Counted from the stretch's first letter, positions 53,445-63,424 are shown. The stretch: DNA of 64,000 bases from Flagellimonas aquimarina (GCF_003149745.1 NZ_QGEG01000001.1:1054001-1118000), one strand, 5' to 3'. Made by a program: numbers and translations. The notes: generated by a model from the sequence alone, not told the origin.

Positions 53445-54146
53445 GTAAGTAATCGTTCCTATTTGGGAGGCTTTGGAATCTGGACTAAATCTTGCTTTTA
53501 ATGCATAGGCAATAGCATTGTCTACCAAGCAACCGTTACTTGTTCCAGAACTCTGATCATTGTAATCTGCCTCGGTAACATATCCTGAAGCATCCACTTT
53601 TATATTGATGACCACTTTTCCTCCTTCAATGCAAGTATAGATTGGTGGTGGCAACGAATATGCATTTCTGTCAATTAAAGAATAAGAAATAGAAGTGCGC
53701 TTGTCTTTTAGGTTATTGGTGAACTCTTCTTTTTGAGCTTCACGTTCACCCAGCAATTGTTTTTTCTCTTGCCTTTTTTGTGCTAACTCCTTAAGATGGT
53801 CGGCGTACTCACTATCAGAACCGGAAAAGTCACTTTGATCGCTGTTCAAGGCGCGCTCTTCCAGAATTTCCTCAAGCGTTTTTAGCGGTTCAGGATTGCC
53901 AACAGAAGGCTTTGCGGTTTCATTAAAGGCCATATGGCTTTTAATGGGGTCATTATTGGCCAGTTCCTCCATTCGTTCCTCTTCCTCTCTCAATAACTCT
54001 TCAATGTCCTCATCAGCCAAACTCATTTCAATAACATATTCTTCCTCTTGTACGCCTCCCAGATGAATGTTGTATAGTAACAACACGATCAGTGACATAG
54101 AGAAAAAAGTTATTAAGAATGATAACTGGTTTCTGTTTAGGTTCAT
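53427..54146 (-). CDS. TonB-like energy transducer
   Basis: 239 residues. An N-terminal membrane anchor (FLITFFSMSLIVLLLYNIHL), a highly charged linker full of Glu/Lys with coiled-coil pattern (~35-155) instead of the Pro-rich TonB linker, and a C-terminal domain (EGGKVVINIKVDASGYVTEA, FSPDSKASQIGTITYLFQRK) of TonB_C type. In Bacteroidota such proteins connect ExbB/ExbD energy to TonB receptors; none of the other components is near. Divergent in layout from the truB operon (87 bp gap). Confidence 0.75.
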   Translation of the reverse strand: MNLNRNQLSFLITFFSMSLIVLLLYNIHLGGVQEEEYVIEMSLADEDIEELLREEEERMEELANNDPIKSHMAFNETAKPSVGNPEPLKTLEEILEERALNSDQSDFSGSDSEYADHLKELAQKRQEKKQLLGEREAQKEEFTNNLKDKRTSISYSLIDRNAYSLPPPIYTCIEGGKVVINIKVDASGYVTEADYNDQSSGTSNGCLVDNAIAYALKARFSPDSKASQIGTITYLFQRK

Positions 54147-54233
54147 GGTGATATAATAACCGCTTTTTTCTAAAATTATTTTATTCCAATGATTATGCCT
54201 AATCTATTTTTTAAAAAGTATTTAACTTTTAAG

Positions 54234-54920
54234 TCATAGATTTTCCTTGAAAACCGTTGGGGTGACCGCATTAATTACGTTGAAATCACCTATTTTGGTT
54301 CTTCGGAGCTCGGATAAATAGGCTCCAGATTGCAGGGATTTGCCAAAATCATGTGCCAAAGACCTTATGTATGTTCCTTTGCTGCAAACAACCCTAAAAT
54401 GGATTTTTGGCAATTGTACCTGGGTAATTTCAAATTCAAAGATTTCTATTTTTCTGGACTTAACCTCCACTTTGATTCCTTCCCGCGCAAACTCATATAA
54501 CCGTTTACCATCTTTTTTTAAGGCCGAAAATATTGGAGGCACTTGTTCAATTTCACCAAGAAATTGTTTTGTGGCAGACAGAATAAGCTCTTCGGTAATA
54601 TGTTTTGTTGGAAATTTCTGGTCAACATCTGTTTCCATATCAAAAGAAGGGGTGGTTGCTCCCAAGGTAAAACTGCCAGTGTATTCCTTGACCTGCCCCT
54701 GCAATTCGGGAATTTTTTTTGTGAATTTACCGGTACAGATTATCAATAGTCCAGTAGCCAGTGGATCTAGTGTACCAGCATGTCCTATTTTAATTTTTTT
54801 TAAGTCGAATTTCTTTCTAATACCCCACTTTAAAGCATTGACCGCTTGGAATGAGCTCCATTCCAGTGGCTTATCAATTAACAGAATTTGTCCGTTTAAA
54901 AAGTCCTCTTTGGTTTTCAA
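54234..54920 (-). CDS. truB: tRNA pseudouridine(55) synthase TruB
   Basis: 228 residues. LIDKPLEWSSFQAVNALKWG at the start, catalytic Asp52 in GHAGTLDPLATGLLIICTG, and SKGTYIRSLAHDFG near residue 180. Makes pseudouridine at position 55 in the T-loop of tRNAs. Shorter than E. coli TruB (314) because it lacks the C-terminal PUA extension. Part of the truB-uppP-DUF3098-ftsX group, all minus strand. Confidence 0.96.
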   Translation of the reverse strand: MKTKEDFLNGQILLIDKPLEWSSFQAVNALKWGIRKKFDLKKIKIGHAGTLDPLATGLLIICTGKFTKKIPELQGQVKEYTGSFTLGATTPSFDMETDVDQKFPTKHITEELILSATKQFLGEIEQVPPIFSALKKDGKRLYEFAREGIKVEVKSRKIEIFEFEITQVQLPKIHFRVVCSKGTYIRSLAHDFGKSLQSGAYLSELRRTKIGDFNVINAVTPTVFKENL

Positions 54921-54963
54921 GCAGGAGTGAATTTAGGTTAAACCAACATTTTTAAAAGGAGAG

Positions 54964-55758
54964 TTACCCCCAGATGCTCCAAGCAATTGCGACTAGACCA
55001 ACAATCAGGCAATAAATGGCAAAATAGGTAAGCTTGCTTTGTCTCACAATTTTTAACATCCAAGTACAAGCTGCAAGTCCAGCAACAAAGGCAGCTATAA
55101 ATCCAGCTCCCATTGCAACGGTTTCATCGCCAACAAAATTAATATCCCCACTAAGAATGTCTTTTGCCACTTTGCCTATGATTAGCGGAACTACCATTAA
55201 AAAGGAAAAACGTGCAGACTTTGTCTTGTCAATTCCCAATAATACAGCAGTTGAAATTGTTGCACCACTTCTTGAAATACCAGGTAGCATGGCTACGGCC
55301 TGTGCCATACCAATAACAAATGCGCTTCTGTAAGAAACACCCTTATCAGTAGTTTTTGCCAAATCTGCCAAATACAACAGAACAGCAGTAATAATAAGCA
55401 TAATACCTACAATGATAATTGCGCCGTCAAAAAACACTTCCATAAAATCCTCAAGGAAAAAACCTATCAGCGCTGCGGGAATCATGGAAATGATAATTTT
55501 CAATGAAAATTGTGTCTGTTCATTCCAATTAAACTGAAAAAGTCCTTTTATAATATCCCAAACATCCTTTCTAAAAACTACGATGGTGCTTAAGGCAGTT
55601 GCAAAATGTAAAACCACAGTGAACAAAAGACTTTCCTCTGGTAATGCATTGCTTCCTAAAATGGCCTTGCCCAATTCCAAATGCCCACTTGATGATACAG
55701 GTAAAAATTCGGTCAACCCTTGAATGATTCCAAGGATGATAGCGTCTATAATCTCCAA
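54964..55758 (-). CDS. uppP: Undecaprenyl-diphosphatase UppP (BacA)
   Basis: 264 residues with about eight membrane helices. GLTEFLPVSSSGHLELGKAI near residue 16 and MLPGISRSGATISTAVLLG near residue 158, the two catalytic motifs. It recycles undecaprenyl pyrophosphate to the lipid carrier for cell-wall synthesis in the inner membrane. 43 nt upstream of truB and 1 nt after DUF3098. Confidence 0.97.
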   Translation of the reverse strand: MEIIDAIILGIIQGLTEFLPVSSSGHLELGKAILGSNALPEESLLFTVVLHFATALSTIVVFRKDVWDIIKGLFQFNWNEQTQFSLKIIISMIPAALIGFFLEDFMEVFFDGAIIIVGIMLIITAVLLYLADLAKTTDKGVSYRSAFVIGMAQAVAMLPGISRSGATISTAVLLGIDKTKSARFSFLMVVPLIIGKVAKDILSGDINFVGDETVAMGAGFIAAFVAGLAACTWMLKIVRQSKLTYFAIYCLIVGLVAIAWSIWG

Positions 55759-55759
55759 A

Positions 55760-56023
55760 CTATTTTTTGTTTTTGTTAGGATTCAACAAAATGGCATATA
55801 CCTGAATGCCAAGACCGATAAGAACTAAAGTAGGCGCCAAACGGATTCTTCTAAAACTATATATGTCTGGATTAAAAACATTTGGGTCGTCACTGCCGCC
55901 GCCAGTCATTAAAATAAACCCTAGTGCAATAAAGGCCAACCCTATAAAAAGAAAAAGATAATTTCTTTTTTGAAATATAAATTGGGGGGTTGGTTTTTGT
56001 GCGTTCTTATTTTTCTTACTCAT
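55760..56023 (-). CDS. DUF3098 small membrane protein
   Basis: 87 residues with two membrane helices (about 27-42 and 66-82) and the family pattern FIFQKRNYLFLFIGLAFIALG followed by a GGGSDDP loop and FRRIRLAPTLVLIGLG. Function unknown; always found between ftsX and uppP in Bacteroidota, so probably linked to cell-envelope biogenesis. Confidence 0.92.
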   Translation of the reverse strand: MSKKNKNAQKPTPQFIFQKRNYLFLFIGLAFIALGFILMTGGGSDDPNVFNPDIYSFRRIRLAPTLVLIGLGIQVYAILLNPNKNKK

Positions 56024-56032
56024 GCTGTAAAG

Positions 56033-56911
56033 TTAATAATAAAGATCATCAGTCCTTAAATTCAAAAAACGTTGAGTGGCAATATGGGTGCTCGCCCAAG
56101 AAATAATGACTCCAAGACCAAAAACTGCAATAAACAACACTATTAAAACAACAAGGTCTTGGAACAAGTTGAGTTCTGGGAAATTTGTATTTACATAGTA
56201 AAGCACAATAGCTAGAGCAATTAATGCAAGCGTTGCTCCCAACATTCCCAATTTTATGTTTGTCCAGATAAATGGTCTTCGGATAAATGTTTTGGTAGCC
56301 CCAACCATCTGCATGGTTTTAATAATAAATCGCTTGGAATAGATGGAAAGCCGTATGGAACTATTGATCAGCAACACAGCTATCAATGTAAAAGCGGCAC
56401 TTGCAAAAAGAATCCATAGACTTATTTTTTTCACATTATCGTTTAGTAATGAGATAAGCGGTTTATCATAGCTAACTTCTTCAACATAGGTTTTGGCAGA
56501 AATGCCATTTGCAATTTCCTCAATCTGTTCCGGAGATACAAAGTCTGCTTTAAGGTTGACATCGATGGCATTTTTAAGTGGATTATAACCCAAAAACTCA
56601 ATAAAGTTTTCACCTATATCCTCGCTATACTGTTCTGCTGCATCTTCTTTGGATACATAATCGGCGGATTTGGTATAATCTGCCATTGCCAAACTTTTTT
56701 GCAATTGTTCAATTTCCACCGGTTTTGCATTATCCTTTAAGAAGACAGAAATGGTTATCTGTTCTTTAAAATGATCAGCAAGTTTTTTAGTGTTCAAAAC
56801 CAAAAGTCCCAAAACCCCTAGTAGGAAAAGCACCAAGGCAATGCTTAACACCACAGAAAAATAGGAGGAAATCAGCTTTCTTCGTTGATATCGTTCAATA
56901 TATTGACTCAT
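56033..56911 (-). CDS. ftsX: Cell-division ABC permease FtsX
   Basis: 292 residues. Four membrane helices (about 18-40, 165-185, 214-235, 257-280), and an extracytoplasmic domain between the first two (TISVFLKDNAKPVEIEQLQK). First gene of the ftsX-DUF3098-uppP-truB group. With FtsE it should control peptidoglycan hydrolases at the septum. ftsE is not adjacent, which is usual in this phylum. Confidence 0.94.
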   Translation of the reverse strand: MSQYIERYQRRKLISSYFSVVLSIALVLFLLGVLGLLVLNTKKLADHFKEQITISVFLKDNAKPVEIEQLQKSLAMADYTKSADYVSKEDAAEQYSEDIGENFIEFLGYNPLKNAIDVNLKADFVSPEQIEEIANGISAKTYVEEVSYDKPLISLLNDNVKKISLWILFASAAFTLIAVLLINSSIRLSIYSKRFIIKTMQMVGATKTFIRRPFIWTNIKLGMLGATLALIALAIVLYYVNTNFPELNLFQDLVVLIVLFIAVFGLGVIISWASTHIATQRFLNLRTDDLYY

Positions 56912-57007
56912 AAAGGAAAATCAGTACGTAAAAATAGAAAAGTATGAATTAACAATTGTATAATTCTGGACTATTGAATTGTTTTAACTTCTAATTATGG
57001 GTCAAAA

Positions 57008-58882
57008 TCAACGTTTGAGCGTAAAATGCCCTTTGAACAAACTGCTCCCAACTTTTACAGTGTACCAATAATCGGATGCAGGTAGAGGTCTGCTATCAAA
57101 AGTACCGTCCCAAGAATAGTCTTTCTCTTTGGATTGTGCTATAAGTCTTAAGTTTCGGTCAAAGATGTTAATTTCATAGTCGTCGGTGACTTGAATTCCT
57201 TCTGGGATAAAACGATCATTTATACCATCACCATTTGGGGTAAAAAACCGGGGTATTACCAAATGGACGAATGGAAATCGAAGCACACCGCAAAAGTTCT
57301 TCTGTCTTATGTAAGCAACGTATGCTCCTCCCAAAAGATTTTGAAAATTAGGACTTTCCTGATAAACGATGCCATCAAGGGAGTATTCAAAATCACCCCC
57401 AATTTGGGTAAGAATGGTCAAATCTCTGTGATCAGAAACTATCCTATCAACTATGGGCTTGTCAATTTGAGAAACTGCAATCACCTTTGTGGTGCTACAG
57501 CCCTTGCTGTCGGTTACCGTTACCGTATATTCTCCTGGCAGAGTGACAGTTATTTCCTGAGTGTTTTCCATAGTGCTCCAAGAATAGAGGGAATTGGGTA
57601 AATCTGCCGATAAGACCACTGATTCCCCTTCGCATAGAATCAACGCTTCATTTTCTAAGATGGGCAAATCATTATAAAAAATGCTTACCGCCGTCCTAGA
57701 GTCGGATCTACAACCTGCTACTTCGGATACCGCTTCTGCGTAATAGGTGCCATTGATAGTAGTTTCATAAAACGGGCTGCCAGTCTGTAAAAGGGTCCCC
57801 CCAACTGGGGCGTCATACCAATTTGTTGTAATACCGTTTGGAGTGGAAACGGATACTCCTCCAACAACATCCTCACAAAGCGAAACCTCTCCCAAAGAAG
57901 TTGGTGGCATAGGTCTCTCTTCAATAATGACTTCAAAAACATCAGATACCGCACTACAATTTAAATTGGAAAGGTTAATAGGGTCTTCTGCTACCTTTAC
58001 TCGATATAATGTTGTGCTAGAAATTAAAGGTGATGTCAGGCTTTGAGCGGTTTCACCAACAATATCGTTCCAAGTTGTACCATCCGTGCTTTCTTGCCAT
58101 TGATAGGCATGAGTGCTGTAAATGGAAAAATCGGGTGTTGCGTTAAGATCAACTGATATAGGAACATTTTCTTCGCATACGGCAATACCTGTATTATCTA
58201 AAGTATCGGCAAGGGTTATTCTATCGCCACAGGCCCTAAAAACAATGTCATCGATGGCCAGGTCATTACCGCAGCCACCTATCCCATTGTTGAGCATTTT
58301 CAAAATAACCGAAGTCTGGCCAGGTAATGTTTGAAAAACCAAGGCGTATTGTTCCCATATTGCCGTGGACTTGCTAAAAATATTTCCAGTGTTTCCAGTT
58401 GCCAATAAATTTGTATCAGTATTGTCCCAAATCTGAAACCTTACATTTATTGGAATGCCATTGCCACTGCAGCCGGTACTTGGCAGAAGGTTTATCAACC
58501 AAGATGAAAACTCATATGAAGTATTTTCGCATAGCCCGTTGATGGTTCTTCTGAAAAACTCTCCTGATGTAAAACTTGCATTTACAATAAAAGCTTTGCC
58601 ATTTGTATCACCAGGGGTATGGTCATTTGTGTTAAACCAATCAAAAAAACTAGTTCTGCTGGATATGGTATAATTTCCATCAACAGGTTCCAAAGGACCT
58701 CCATTTACATAGTTGTATGTAGTTGCTCCTGCCGGCAATGGAGGGCCGTCTTGTAACCCTGCCCCAAAAGTTTCCGTAAAAATTGGGTCTCCAGAATTAC
58801 CACTGCAAAAACCCAATTGAGCCTTTGACTTTTGAAGAAAAAGCACTGAAAATAGTAAAGAAAAGAGTAAGTGGTTTCGCAA
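57008..58882 (-). CDS. T9SS type-B secreted multi-domain surface protein (gliding-motility C-terminal domain)
   Basis: 624 residues with a signal peptide (ending KSKAQ). N-terminal beta-sandwich/carbohydrate-binding-like part (~25-215; CGNDLAIDDIVFRACGD), then repeated Ig-like/PKD-like segments (~230-500; YQWQESTDGTTWNDI, NWYDAPVGGTLLQ, LYSWSTMENTQEITV), and a C-terminal CHU_C/type-B sorting domain: IPRFFTPNGDGINDRFIPEG ... YEINIFDRN, ending YTVKVGSSLFKGHFTLKR. Type-B domains direct export by type IX secretion and attachment at the surface, as for the adhesin SprB. Probably a surface adhesin or binding protein. Confidence 0.93.
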   Translation of the reverse strand: MRNHLLFSLLFSVLFLQKSKAQLGFCSGNSGDPIFTETFGAGLQDGPPLPAGATTYNYVNGGPLEPVDGNYTISSRTSFFDWFNTNDHTPGDTNGKAFIVNASFTSGEFFRRTINGLCENTSYEFSSWLINLLPSTGCSGNGIPINVRFQIWDNTDTNLLATGNTGNIFSKSTAIWEQYALVFQTLPGQTSVILKMLNNGIGGCGNDLAIDDIVFRACGDRITLADTLDNTGIAVCEENVPISVDLNATPDFSIYSTHAYQWQESTDGTTWNDIVGETAQSLTSPLISSTTLYRVKVAEDPINLSNLNCSAVSDVFEVIIEERPMPPTSLGEVSLCEDVVGGVSVSTPNGITTNWYDAPVGGTLLQTGSPFYETTINGTYYAEAVSEVAGCRSDSRTAVSIFYNDLPILENEALILCEGESVVLSADLPNSLYSWSTMENTQEITVTLPGEYTVTVTDSKGCSTTKVIAVSQIDKPIVDRIVSDHRDLTILTQIGGDFEYSLDGIVYQESPNFQNLLGGAYVAYIRQKNFCGVLRFPFVHLVIPRFFTPNGDGINDRFIPEGIQVTDDYEINIFDRNLRLIAQSKEKDYSWDGTFDSRPLPASDYWYTVKVGSSLFKGHFTLKR

Positions 58883-58947
58883 TGAGGCCTTGTAATGTTG
58901 GTTTTGAATAGGCTTGCTTAATCTTTTCCGCTTTAATGGATTAAACC

Positions 58948-58955
58948 TATTTTTG
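58948..58955 (+). promoter_or_regulatory. Candidate -7 element for leuS
   Basis: TATTTTTG fits TAnnTTTG and lies 26 nt before the leuS ATG. The -33 TTG is not clear. Confidence 0.4.
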
Positions 58956-58980
58956 CCAAATTAAAGAAGTAAGATATAAA

Positions 58981-61782
58981 ATGAACTACAATTTCCAGGA
59001 AATTGAGGCCAAATGGCAAAAGTATTGGGCAAACAACCAAACGTTTAAAGCGTCCAATAATTCCGATAGACCTAAGTTCTATGCACTTTCTATGTTCCCT
59101 TACCCTTCGGGAGCTGGATTGCATGTTGGACATCCACTAGGTTATATCGCTACAGATATCTATGCTCGCTACAAAAAACATAAGGGATTCAACGTATTGC
59201 ACCCAATGGGATACGATTCTTTTGGTTTACCTGCGGAACAGTATGCTATTCAAACAGGGCAACATCCTGCAATTACTACAGAAACTAATATAAAAAGATA
59301 TAGAGAGCAACTAGACCAACTTGGTTTTTCATTTGATTGGAGTCGTGAAGTGCGAACCTCTGACCCCAAGTATTACAAATGGACACAATGGGTTTTTATC
59401 CAATTGTTTAGTTCATGGTACAATAAGAACACAGATAAAGCTGAAGCTATAACCGATTTGATTTCCATTTTTGAAAAAGAAGGAAATTCAAAAGTACATG
59501 CAGCTTCTGATGATGATATTGCGGTTTTTAGTGCAGAAGATTGGAATAGTTTCTCTGAGAAAACCAAACAAGAGTTACTTTTAAAATATAGATTGACATA
59601 TTTGGCAGACACAGAAGTAAACTGGTGTCCCGCATTGGGGACCGTTTTGGCCAATGATGAAATTGTCAATGGAGTTTCAGAGCGGGGTGGTCATCCTGTT
59701 ATCCGAAAGAAAATGACACAATGGAGCATGCGAATTACAGCCTATGCCCAGCGTTTATTGGATGGTTTGGATACTATTGATTGGCCTCAACCGCTAAAAG
59801 ATTCGCAGACAAATTGGATTGGGCGCTCGGAAGGTGCTCAGGCAGAATTCAAAGTGCAAAATTCAGAATCTGTTATTTCTGTTTTCACCACTAGGCCAGA
59901 TACCATTTTTGGAGTAAGCTTTATGACCTTGGCGCCAGAACATGAGTTGGTTGATCAAATTACCACGCCGGAACAAAAAGCTGAGGTTGGTGCATATGTG
60001 GAAGCTACGGCCAAACGTTCCGAACGTGATCGAATGGCTGATGTAAAAACAATTTCAGGTGCCTTTACCGGAGCTTATGCAGAACATCCATTTACAAAGG
60101 AGCCCATTCCTATTTGGATTGGGGATTATGTTTTGGCAGGATACGGAACAGGGGCTGTAATGTCTGTTCCCTGTGGTGATCAGCGGGATTATGATTTTGC
60201 TAAGCACTTTAATATTCCCATTCCCAATATTTTTGAGGGAATTGATATTTCTGAAGAAGCATTTGCCGATAAAGAAAAAACGATTATTGCCAATTCTGAT
60301 TTCTTAAATGGATTGCCCTATAAAAAAGCAGTAAAGCGTGCTATTTTCGAATTGGAAAAACTAGGACAAGGCAAAGGAAAAATAAATTACCGTTTGCGGG
60401 ACGCTGTTTTTAGTCGTCAGAGGTATTGGGGAGAACCCTTTCCGGTGTATTATGTGGATGGAATGCCACAAATGATTGCAAATGAGCATTTACCTTTGGA
60501 ACTACCCGAGGTTGAAAAATACCTTCCTACGGAAACTGGGGAACCACCTTTAGGGAATGCAACTGTTTGGGCATGGGACACCGAACAATGTACAGTGGTG
60601 AATAATGAATTGATCAATCACAAAACGGTGTTTCCTTTGGAATTGAATACCATGCCAGGTTGGGCGGGCAGCTCTCAATATTTTAACCGGTATATGGATG
60701 CTCACAATAGTGAGGCTATTTATTCTCAAGAAGCTATTGATTATTGGGAAGATGTGGATTTGTATATAGGTGGAAGTGAGCATGCAACAGGGCACCTGTT
60801 GTACTCTCGTTTTTGGCAGAAGTTTTTGTTTGATGTGGGTGTGGCCCCAAAAGAGGAATTTGCCAAAAAATTGATCAATCAAGGGATGATTACGGGGACT
60901 AGTGCTTTTGTTTTTAAGGAGCTGGATTCAAATAAATTGTTTTCAAAAGGACAAAAGGAAGGAAAAAATGTTATTCCTATTCACGCAGATGTTTCATTGG
61001 TCAATGCTTCAGATGAATTGGATATTGAAGCCTTTAAGAAGTGGCAACCTGAGTATAAAGATGCAGAATTCATTCTTGAAGATGGAAAATATATTGTAGG
61101 CCGAGAAATCGAAAAAATGTCCAAGTCTAAATACAATGTAGTCAACCCAGATGCCATTTGTCAGGAATATGGCGCTGATTCCCTTCGTTTATATGAAATG
61201 TTCCTTGGACCTTTGGAGCAATCCAAACCTTGGAACACGGCAGGTATAACAGGGGTTCATTCTTTCCTTAAAAAATTATGGAAGTTATATACTACTGTTG
61301 ATGAAAGCGCAGAACCTTCAGCAGAAAACTTAAAAACGCTGCACAAGACCATCAAAAAAGTAGAAGAGGATATTGAGCATTTCTCTTTTAATACTTCAGT
61401 ATCTACCTTTATGATCTGTGTAAATGAATTAACGGCTCAAAAGTGTACAAGCAAAGCAATTTTAGAGCCGTTGGCCATATTGGTTTCTCCATATGCACCT
61501 CACATTGCCGAGGAGCTTTGGGAAAGATTAGGTCATTCAACATCTATTGCAGAGGTACCGTTCCCCAAGTTTGAAGAAAAGTATTTGGTGGAGAGCAGCA
61601 AAGAATACCCTATTTCGTTTAACGGTAAAATGCGTTTTACTATGGAATTGCCATTGGATATGGGCAAGGAAGATATTGAAGCGGCCGTTATGGCAAATGA
61701 AAAGACTCAGGCACAATTGCAGGGGCGTACACCAAAAAAGGTGATTGTGGTTCCCGGGAAGATTGTAAATATTGTAGGGTAG
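58981..61782 (+). CDS. leuS: Leucyl-tRNA synthetase
   Basis: 933 residues. HIGH-type motif HVGH (residues 48-51) in SGAGLHVGHPLGY, WSREVRTSDPKYYKWTQWVF near 120, KMSKS (~712-716) in EIEKMSKSKYNVVNPD, and the editing domain (~250-410; TTRPDTIFGVSFM, GTGAVMSVPCGDQRDYDFA). An insert near residues 155-200 (FEKEGNSKVHAASDDDIAVF region) lengthens the protein over E. coli LeuRS (860), as is usual in Bacteroidota. Attaches leucine to tRNA-Leu. Confidence 0.98.
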   Translation: MNYNFQEIEAKWQKYWANNQTFKASNNSDRPKFYALSMFPYPSGAGLHVGHPLGYIATDIYARYKKHKGFNVLHPMGYDSFGLPAEQYAIQTGQHPAITTETNIKRYREQLDQLGFSFDWSREVRTSDPKYYKWTQWVFIQLFSSWYNKNTDKAEAITDLISIFEKEGNSKVHAASDDDIAVFSAEDWNSFSEKTKQELLLKYRLTYLADTEVNWCPALGTVLANDEIVNGVSERGGHPVIRKKMTQWSMRITAYAQRLLDGLDTIDWPQPLKDSQTNWIGRSEGAQAEFKVQNSESVISVFTTRPDTIFGVSFMTLAPEHELVDQITTPEQKAEVGAYVEATAKRSERDRMADVKTISGAFTGAYAEHPFTKEPIPIWIGDYVLAGYGTGAVMSVPCGDQRDYDFAKHFNIPIPNIFEGIDISEEAFADKEKTIIANSDFLNGLPYKKAVKRAIFELEKLGQGKGKINYRLRDAVFSRQRYWGEPFPVYYVDGMPQMIANEHLPLELPEVEKYLPTETGEPPLGNATVWAWDTEQCTVVNNELINHKTVFPLELNTMPGWAGSSQYFNRYMDAHNSEAIYSQEAIDYWEDVDLYIGGSEHATGHLLYSRFWQKFLFDVGVAPKEEFAKKLINQGMITGTSAFVFKELDSNKLFSKGQKEGKNVIPIHADVSLVNASDELDIEAFKKWQPEYKDAEFILEDGKYIVGREIEKMSKSKYNVVNPDAICQEYGADSLRLYEMFLGPLEQSKPWNTAGITGVHSFLKKLWKLYTTVDESAEPSAENLKTLHKTIKKVEEDIEHFSFNTSVSTFMICVNELTAQKCTSKAILEPLAILVSPYAPHIAEELWERLGHSTSIAEVPFPKFEEKYLVESSKEYPISFNGKMRFTMELPLDMGKEDIEAAVMANEKTQAQLQGRTPKKVIVVPGKIVNIVG

Positions 61783-61788
61783 TTTACC

Positions 61789-61808
61789 CTTTTCTCTAGA
61801 GAGAAAAG
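61789..61808 (+). other. Hairpin between leuS and SemiSWEET genes
   Basis: CTTTTCTC-TAGA-GAGAAAAG (8 bp stem) lies 7 nt after the leuS stop. It has no T tract, so it is more likely an mRNA-stability element or attenuator than a terminator. Confidence 0.4.
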
Positions 61809-61861
61809 TAGATTCATTTGATGAAACTTTATGTTTCTGTAATTGATATAGATAACTCGTT

Positions 61862-62116
61862 ATGGAATTAATTGAAATCATTGGTCTTGTAGCGGCCACA
61901 TTGACTACTACGGCATTTGTGCCACAAGTTTATAAAGCATTAAAGCACAAATCCACAGCAGATGTGTCGCTTACCATGTATATTGTTCTTCTTGCGGGGC
62001 TTATCCTTTGGGTGGTTTATGGGGTTCATCATAACAGTTTGGCAATTATTTTGGCTAACGTGGTTACAGGAGGTCTGGCACTCGCCATGCTAATTCTAAA
62101 ACTTATACATAAATAG
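61862..62116 (+). CDS. SemiSWEET sugar transporter
   Basis: 84 residues with three membrane helices and the PQ-loop motif ATLTTTAFVPQVYKALKHKS; the third helix has NVVTGGLALAMLILKLI. SemiSWEETs act as dimers to move sugars (glucose, sucrose) down their gradient. The motif W..YG (WVVYGVHHNS) also fits. Sits 79 nt after leuS. Confidence 0.92.
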   Translation: MELIEIIGLVAATLTTTAFVPQVYKALKHKSTADVSLTMYIVLLAGLILWVVYGVHHNSLAIILANVVTGGLALAMLILKLIHK

Positions 62117-62164
62117 CAACTTAAGCTATGGGGTGTGTTATGTGAAAAATATTTATATTTTGAA

Positions 62165-62195
62165 ACATACCCCTATTTTTAAGGGGTATTTTTTG
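62165..62195 (+). terminator. Terminator after SemiSWEET
   Basis: ATACCCC pairs with GGGGTAT (7 bp, 9-nt loop), followed by TTTTTTG. A second ACCCCTATTTTTT copy lies at 62220 in the ald leader. Confidence 0.8.
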
Positions 62196-62300
62196 CAAAA
62201 AACATGTTTTACATCTACAGACCCCTATTTTTTATCGATTTTATTTTCAATTTTGTATTTTTTGTGACAACTTTGAGTTATTAACAAAAAACAATACAAA

Positions 62301-63401
62301 ATGATTGTAGGAGTGCCTAAAGAAATCAAGAACAACGAAAGTCGAGTTGGAATGACTCCAGCAGGGGTTTTTGAATTGATAAAGAATGACCATACCGTTT
62401 ATGTGCAGTCTGGGGCTGGGGAAAAGAGCGGCTTTTTCAATCAGGATTATCAACAGGCCGGGGCCACTATTTTGGATACAATAGGTCAAGTTTATGCCCT
62501 AAGTGATATGATAGTGAAGGTTAAAGAGCCCATAGCAGAAGAGTATGACCTTATTCAAAAAGGACAGATAGTATTCACCTATTTTCATTTTGCATCTAGC
62601 GAGGCCCTTACCAAAGCAATGATAGCAAGTAAATCCATTTGCATCGCTTATGAAACAGTGGAAGATAAGGAAGGCACATTACCACTTTTAACACCAATGT
62701 CAGAGGTGGCAGGACGCATGGCCATTCAACAAGGTGCAAAGTATTTGGAAAAACCTGCTAAGGGAAGAGGTGTGCTTCTTGGAGGAGTCCCAGGAGTGGC
62801 ACCAGGAAGAGTTTTGGTTTTGGGAGCGGGTACCGTAGGAATTCAAGCTGCAAAAATGGCAGCTGGCTTGGGTGCTCATGTTACCATTTTAGACATTAAT
62901 ATGAAGCGCCTCAGATATGTGAACGATGTAATGCCGAGTCACGTGGTGACCGAATTTTCTAGTGAATTCAATATTAGAAAACTAATAAAGACCCATGATT
63001 TAATTGTTGGTGGTGTACTACTAAAAGGCGCAAAAGCACCTAACCTAATCACAAGGGACATGCTAAAGGAAATGCGACCCGGGACAGTCATTGTTGATGT
63101 GGCCGTGGATCAAGGGGGATGTGTAGAAACTACAAAGGCCACCACTCATGAAGATCCTGTATATATTATTGATGATGTGGTGCACTATTGTGTGGCAAAT
63201 ATGCCTGGGGCAGTCCCATACACCTCTACAGTTGCTTTAACGAACGTAACGCTTCCATATGTATTAAAGTTGGCCAATATGGGATGGCGCAGTGCATGTA
63301 ATTTAGATAAGTCTCTTGCTAAAGGATTGAATATTGTCGATGGTGAGGTAGTATATGAAGGAATAACTGAGGCCTTTAATTGGGAGCCTGTACTCGCATA
63401 A
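62301..63401 (+). CDS. ald: Alanine dehydrogenase
   Basis: 366 residues. MIVGVPKEIKNNESRVGMTP at the start, GVPGVAPGRVLVLGAGTVG NAD site near residue 162 (GxGxxG), Lys and His of the substrate site (KVKEP near 74; YFHFASSE near 94), and NMPGAVPYTSTVALTN near residue 300. Converts L-alanine + NAD+ to pyruvate + ammonia (or the reverse). Length equals the family's ~370. Leader has AT-rich repeats that may bind an Lrp-type regulator. Confidence 0.97.
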   Translation: MIVGVPKEIKNNESRVGMTPAGVFELIKNDHTVYVQSGAGEKSGFFNQDYQQAGATILDTIGQVYALSDMIVKVKEPIAEEYDLIQKGQIVFTYFHFASSEALTKAMIASKSICIAYETVEDKEGTLPLLTPMSEVAGRMAIQQGAKYLEKPAKGRGVLLGGVPGVAPGRVLVLGAGTVGIQAAKMAAGLGAHVTILDINMKRLRYVNDVMPSHVVTEFSSEFNIRKLIKTHDLIVGGVLLKGAKAPNLITRDMLKEMRPGTVIVDVAVDQGGCVETTKATTHEDPVYIIDDVVHYCVANMPGAVPYTSTVALTNVTLPYVLKLANMGWRSACNLDKSLAKGLNIVDGEVVYEGITEAFNWEPVLA

Positions 63402-63424
63402 CATAACATTTTGTCAGTATAATA

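Noticed and set aside
54340..54930. 196-residue open frame opposite truB
   Set aside because: Antisense of a conserved gene; composition typical of a shadow frame.
57191..57601. 136-residue open frame on the + strand within the T9SS protein gene
   Set aside because: Antisense of a protein with a well-recognised sorting domain.
62130..62300. Riboswitch in front of ald
   Set aside because: Only a terminator and a repeated ACCCCTATTTTTT stretch are visible; no glycine or lysine aptamer pattern.
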